Source of the DNA: Thalassotalea ponticola | Lineage (GTDB): Bacteria; Pseudomonadota; Gammaproteobacteria; Enterobacterales; Alteromonadaceae | Direction: 5' to 3' | NCBI RefSeq assembly: GCF_041379045.1 | Contig: NZ_CP166871.1 | Location: 1,054,001 to 1,118,000 of the forward strand | Length of the DNA: 64,000 bases | Made by a program: the position numbers and the translations under genes | Shown: positions 61,767 to 64,000 of the stretch, one piece after another | Layout of the letters: every line of letters begins with the position of its first letter | Numbering within the stretch: position 1 is the first letter of the stretch | The notes under the pieces: generated by a model | Databases searched by the model: none | What the model was told of the DNA's origin: nothing | The model's input: only the letters and a program-made list of their open reading frames with translations

Positions 61767-62333
61767 GTGATTGATGCCGACGGCTATCGCGCCAATGTTG
61801 GCATAGTAATTACAAATGGTAAAGGCCAGGTTTTTTGGGCCAGACGCTATAATCAGCACTCGTGGCAGTTTCCGCAAGGCGGTGTCGACGAGGGTGAAAC
61901 AGCTGAACAAACCATGTATCGGGAATTGTATGAAGAAGTAGGTTTAAAGCCTCACCAAGTCGAAGTGGTCGCTACCTCTAAACACTGGTTAAAATATCGA
62001 TTGCCCAAACGCTTGATCCGTCACGACAGCAACCCTGTTTGTATCGGACAAAAACAAAAATGGTTCTTGTTAAAGCTCACCTGCGCTGATGAGGATGTTA
62101 ACTTATTGCATTCATCACACCCTGAGTTTGATGATTGGCGATGGGTTAGTTACTGGTATCCAGTACGACAAGTGGTATCATTTAAACGCGATGTGTATCG
62201 TCGGGTGATGAAAGAGTTTATTCCCATGGCTTTGCCAAAAGGACAATTTACTGGGGTCGACGTACCCAACAGTAAAGTGAAAAAAACGAATCACTCACGC
62301 CGCAACCATCGACGTCGTAAAGCCAAAAGTTAA
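61767..62333 (+). CDS. rppH: RNA pyrophosphohydrolase RppH
   Basis: This Nudix enzyme of 188 residues removes pyrophosphate from the 5' end of mRNAs and so starts their decay by RNase E. The Nudix box [23 protein letters not shown] (in outline) lies at residues 37-60. The opening [14 protein letters not shown] is nearly that of E. coli RppH. The start is GTG after GGGAG. The C-terminal tail is strongly basic ([11 protein letters not shown]). It is followed by a terminator and then ptsP, the order known from E. coli. Confidence 0.95.
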   Translation: MIDADGYRANVGIVITNGKGQVFWARRYNQHSWQFPQGGVDEGETAEQTMYRELYEEVGLKPHQVEVVATSKHWLKYRLPKRLIRHDSNPVCIGQKQKWFLLKLTCADEDVNLLHSSHPEFDDWRWVSYWYPVRQVVSFKRDVYRRVMKEFIPMALPKGQFTGVDVPNSKVKKTNHSRRNHRRRKAKS

Positions 62334-62358
62334 AATGTAGTTACTTTGCCTTCACAAC

Positions 62359-62386
62359 AAAAACCACGCTTGTCGTGGTTTTTTCT
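62359..62386 (+). terminator. Terminator between rppH and ptsP
   Basis: AAAAACCACG (62359-62368) pairs with CGTGGTTTTT (62374-62383) around a CTTGT loop and is followed by T residues. Confidence 0.9.
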
Positions 62387-62537
62387 TTATCATTACTATA
62401 CAACTCATGCTCGATACAGTTAAGTTGCTGATTTTAAATAACAACTAAAATAGTTTATACTTAGTCGCAAAACGGATGAAAACAACTCGCTACGACCGTA
62501 CCGTATCGCTGTACGACACCAATCAACAAGAGATAGT

Positions 62538-64000
62538 ATGTTAACCACCTTACGCCGCATAGTTTTGTCATTTTCACAGCAGCCAGAGCTAGATGCGGCG
62601 TTAGATAATATGGTGAGTGACGTCAAGCGAGCAATGAACACTGACTGTTGTTCAATTTACTTAGTCGACTACCAGAAACAGCACTTTGTGTTAATGGCCT
62701 CAGACGGTTTAGCCAAAGCGTCTCTAGGGCGCACCACCATTGAATTTTCAGAGGGGCTGGTTGGCTTAGTGGGGCAACGCGAAGAACCGATAAACGTGGC
62801 CAATGCACGTTCTCATCCGCGTTTTAAGTACGCACCAGAAGTACAAGAAGACGACCTCAATGCCTTTTTGGGCACGCCCATCATTCATCAGCGCAAAGTG
62901 TTAGGGGTTATTTCTGTACAGCAACGCAAAGCACGTCAATTTAATGAAACCGAAGAAGCGTTTTTAGTGACATTGGCCGCTCAGCTCGCGGTCGTTATTG
63001 CCAATATTGAAAGTAAAGAAGTCTTAAGTCGCAACAAAAACCAACAAAACCGACAAATTATTCAAGGGGTTCCGGCATCACCTGGTTTGGTTATTGGGCC
63101 GTTATACGTAAGTTACCCTGAAGCATCTTTAGCGGGCGTTAACTTAGTAAAAACAGACAACGCCGGTAAACAAGCTAAGCTGCTGAGCCGAGCGGTGGCA
63201 AAAACCAAGCAAGATTTATTGCAAATGAGCGAGCGGATGCGCGGGGTCATTGCCGACGACACGCTTGATATATTTGAGATGTATCGACACTTGCTTGAAA
63301 GCGCCAGTTTAAGTGATGAGATTTTCGCCAAAATAGAGCAGGGCTGGTCAGCCCAAAGTGCGCTTAAGTTAGTGATTGAGCAGTACGTGCTGCAATTTGA
63401 GGCGGTAGAAGATGCTTATATCCAAGAGCGCGCTACCGATATTAAAGACTTAGGTAATCGGGTACTGTTTCATTTACAACAACAAAACCAAGTCACTGAA
63501 CCCGTTCCTACAGGCAGCATTCTTGTTGCTGACGAGGTAACCGTATCATTATTGGCGCAAACGCAAAACAAAGGCGTTAAAGCGATAATCTCCTTAAAAG
63601 GTTCAACGAACTCGCATGCGGTTATTCTCGCAAGGGCCTTAGGCATACCGGCGATTGTTGCCGTAGGTGATGTCCCGCTGTCGCTATTTATTGACAAACA
63701 AGCGATTATCGATGGTTATTCAGGACAAATTTATCTCTCACCCGATGTCGCAACACTCAAAGAATACCAACTGTTGGTCAAGGAAGAGTCCGAGCTACAG
63801 CAATTAATTGCCAAAGATGCGCATTTACCGGCAGTGACGTTAGACGGTCGGACGGTACAGGTATTGTTAAATGCGGGACTGAGTTCGCAATTTAACGAAT
63901 CAATCAAAAATGGTGCATCGGGTATTGGCTTGTATCGCACAGAAGTGCCGTTTATGGAACGCGCCTGTTTTCCCTCTGAGCACGAACAAATAGACTGGTA
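62538..64000 (+). CDS. ptsP: PtsP, enzyme I of the nitrogen phosphotransferase system (5' part)
   Basis: The frame is open from ATG 62538 to the right edge, 487 codons; E. coli PtsP has 748. An N-terminal GAF domain (residues 1-165, with NTDCCSIYLVD and GTPIIHQRKVLGVISVQ) is followed by the EI N-terminal domain. The phospho-accepting His360 is in GSTNSHAVILARALGIPAI. The start of the PEP-binding barrel (GIGLYRTEVPFM) is just reached. PtsP passes phosphate from PEP to NPr and then EIIA-Ntr, linking nitrogen and carbon status to regulation. AAGAGAT precedes the ATG. Confidence 0.95.
   Translation, partial: MLTTLRRIVLSFSQQPELDAALDNMVSDVKRAMNTDCCSIYLVDYQKQHFVLMASDGLAKASLGRTTIEFSEGLVGLVGQREEPINVANARSHPRFKYAPEVQEDDLNAFLGTPIIHQRKVLGVISVQQRKARQFNETEEAFLVTLAAQLAVVIANIESKEVLSRNKNQQNRQIIQGVPASPGLVIGPLYVSYPEASLAGVNLVKTDNAGKQAKLLSRAVAKTKQDLLQMSERMRGVIADDTLDIFEMYRHLLESASLSDEIFAKIEQGWSAQSALKLVIEQYVLQFEAVEDAYIQERATDIKDLGNRVLFHLQQQNQVTEPVPTGSILVADEVTVSLLAQTQNKGVKAIISLKGSTNSHAVILARALGIPAIVAVGDVPLSLFIDKQAIIDGYSGQIYLSPDVATLKEYQLLVKEESELQQLIAKDAHLPAVTLDGRTVQVLLNAGLSSQFNESIKNGASGIGLYRTEVPFMERACFPSEHEQIDW

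Noticed and set aside
1..64000. CRISPR arrays, tRNA/rRNA genes, insertion sequences, prophage genes
   Set aside because: No regularly spaced repeats, cloverleaf sequences, transposase or phage proteins were recognised on either strand.

Overview
The window comes from a marine-type gammaproteobacterium, most likely an alteromonad of the Colwelliaceae (Thalassotalea-like). This rests on protein style, moderate GC and gene order, not on a search. Two housekeeping blocks keep the order known from Escherichia coli: grpE divergent from nadK-recN-bamE, and mutH divergent from rppH-ptsP.

Left part (1-15.8 kb): the tRNA hydroxylase TrhP with its neighbour ferredoxin YfhL, a GDT1/UPF0016 cation exporter, a small RRF-like protein, EttA on the minus strand, a hybrid histidine kinase with a TPR sensor and a terminal Hpt domain, then an XRE regulator divergent from a three-domain lipid-remodelling protein (LplT-type MFS, PlsC, acyl-ligase) whose ligase part looks decayed. 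An M3 lipoprotein peptidase and a tandem cupin protein follow.

Phosphate block (16.2-24.3 kb): pstC-pstA-pstB-phoU behind a textbook Pho box/-10 promoter, plus a second Pho box about 260 bp upstream. It is followed by a DUF47 (PhoU-like) gene and a PiT phosphate transporter as a second unit. High-affinity and low-affinity phosphate uptake therefore sit side by side.

Stress block (24.4-35.2 kb): OxyR with both redox cysteines, an ECF sigma/anti-sigma/secreted coiled-coil operon, bamE, recN with a LexA box, nadK, grpE with a sigma-32 promoter, then a DUF6702 protein and an M1 peptidase.

Accessory region (35.5-60 kb): a DUF1461-like membrane gene with a truncated copy, an AraC regulator with a receiver-like N-terminus overlapping an L,D-transpeptidase gene, a clearly AT-rich seven-gene minus-strand operon for lipid-linked glycan modification (two GT-C-like membrane proteins, GtrA, GtrB/DPM-type transferase, methyltransferase, sulfatase-fold enzyme), and, divergent from it, a complete Tad/Flp type IVb pilus locus of 14 genes. 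The Tad locus includes an unusual AAA+ ATPase between the prepilin peptidase and RcpC. The glycan operon and the pilus operon share one intergenic region that carries a 20-bp-period direct repeat and a leader hairpin. The best candidate for something new is that they form one surface-appendage system, with the glycan genes decorating the pilus or a co-expressed surface polymer.

Right end (60-64 kb): hexose-6-phosphate mutarotase, MutH, RppH and the first 487 codons of PtsP, which runs off the window. No tRNA, rRNA, CRISPR array or insertion sequence was seen.
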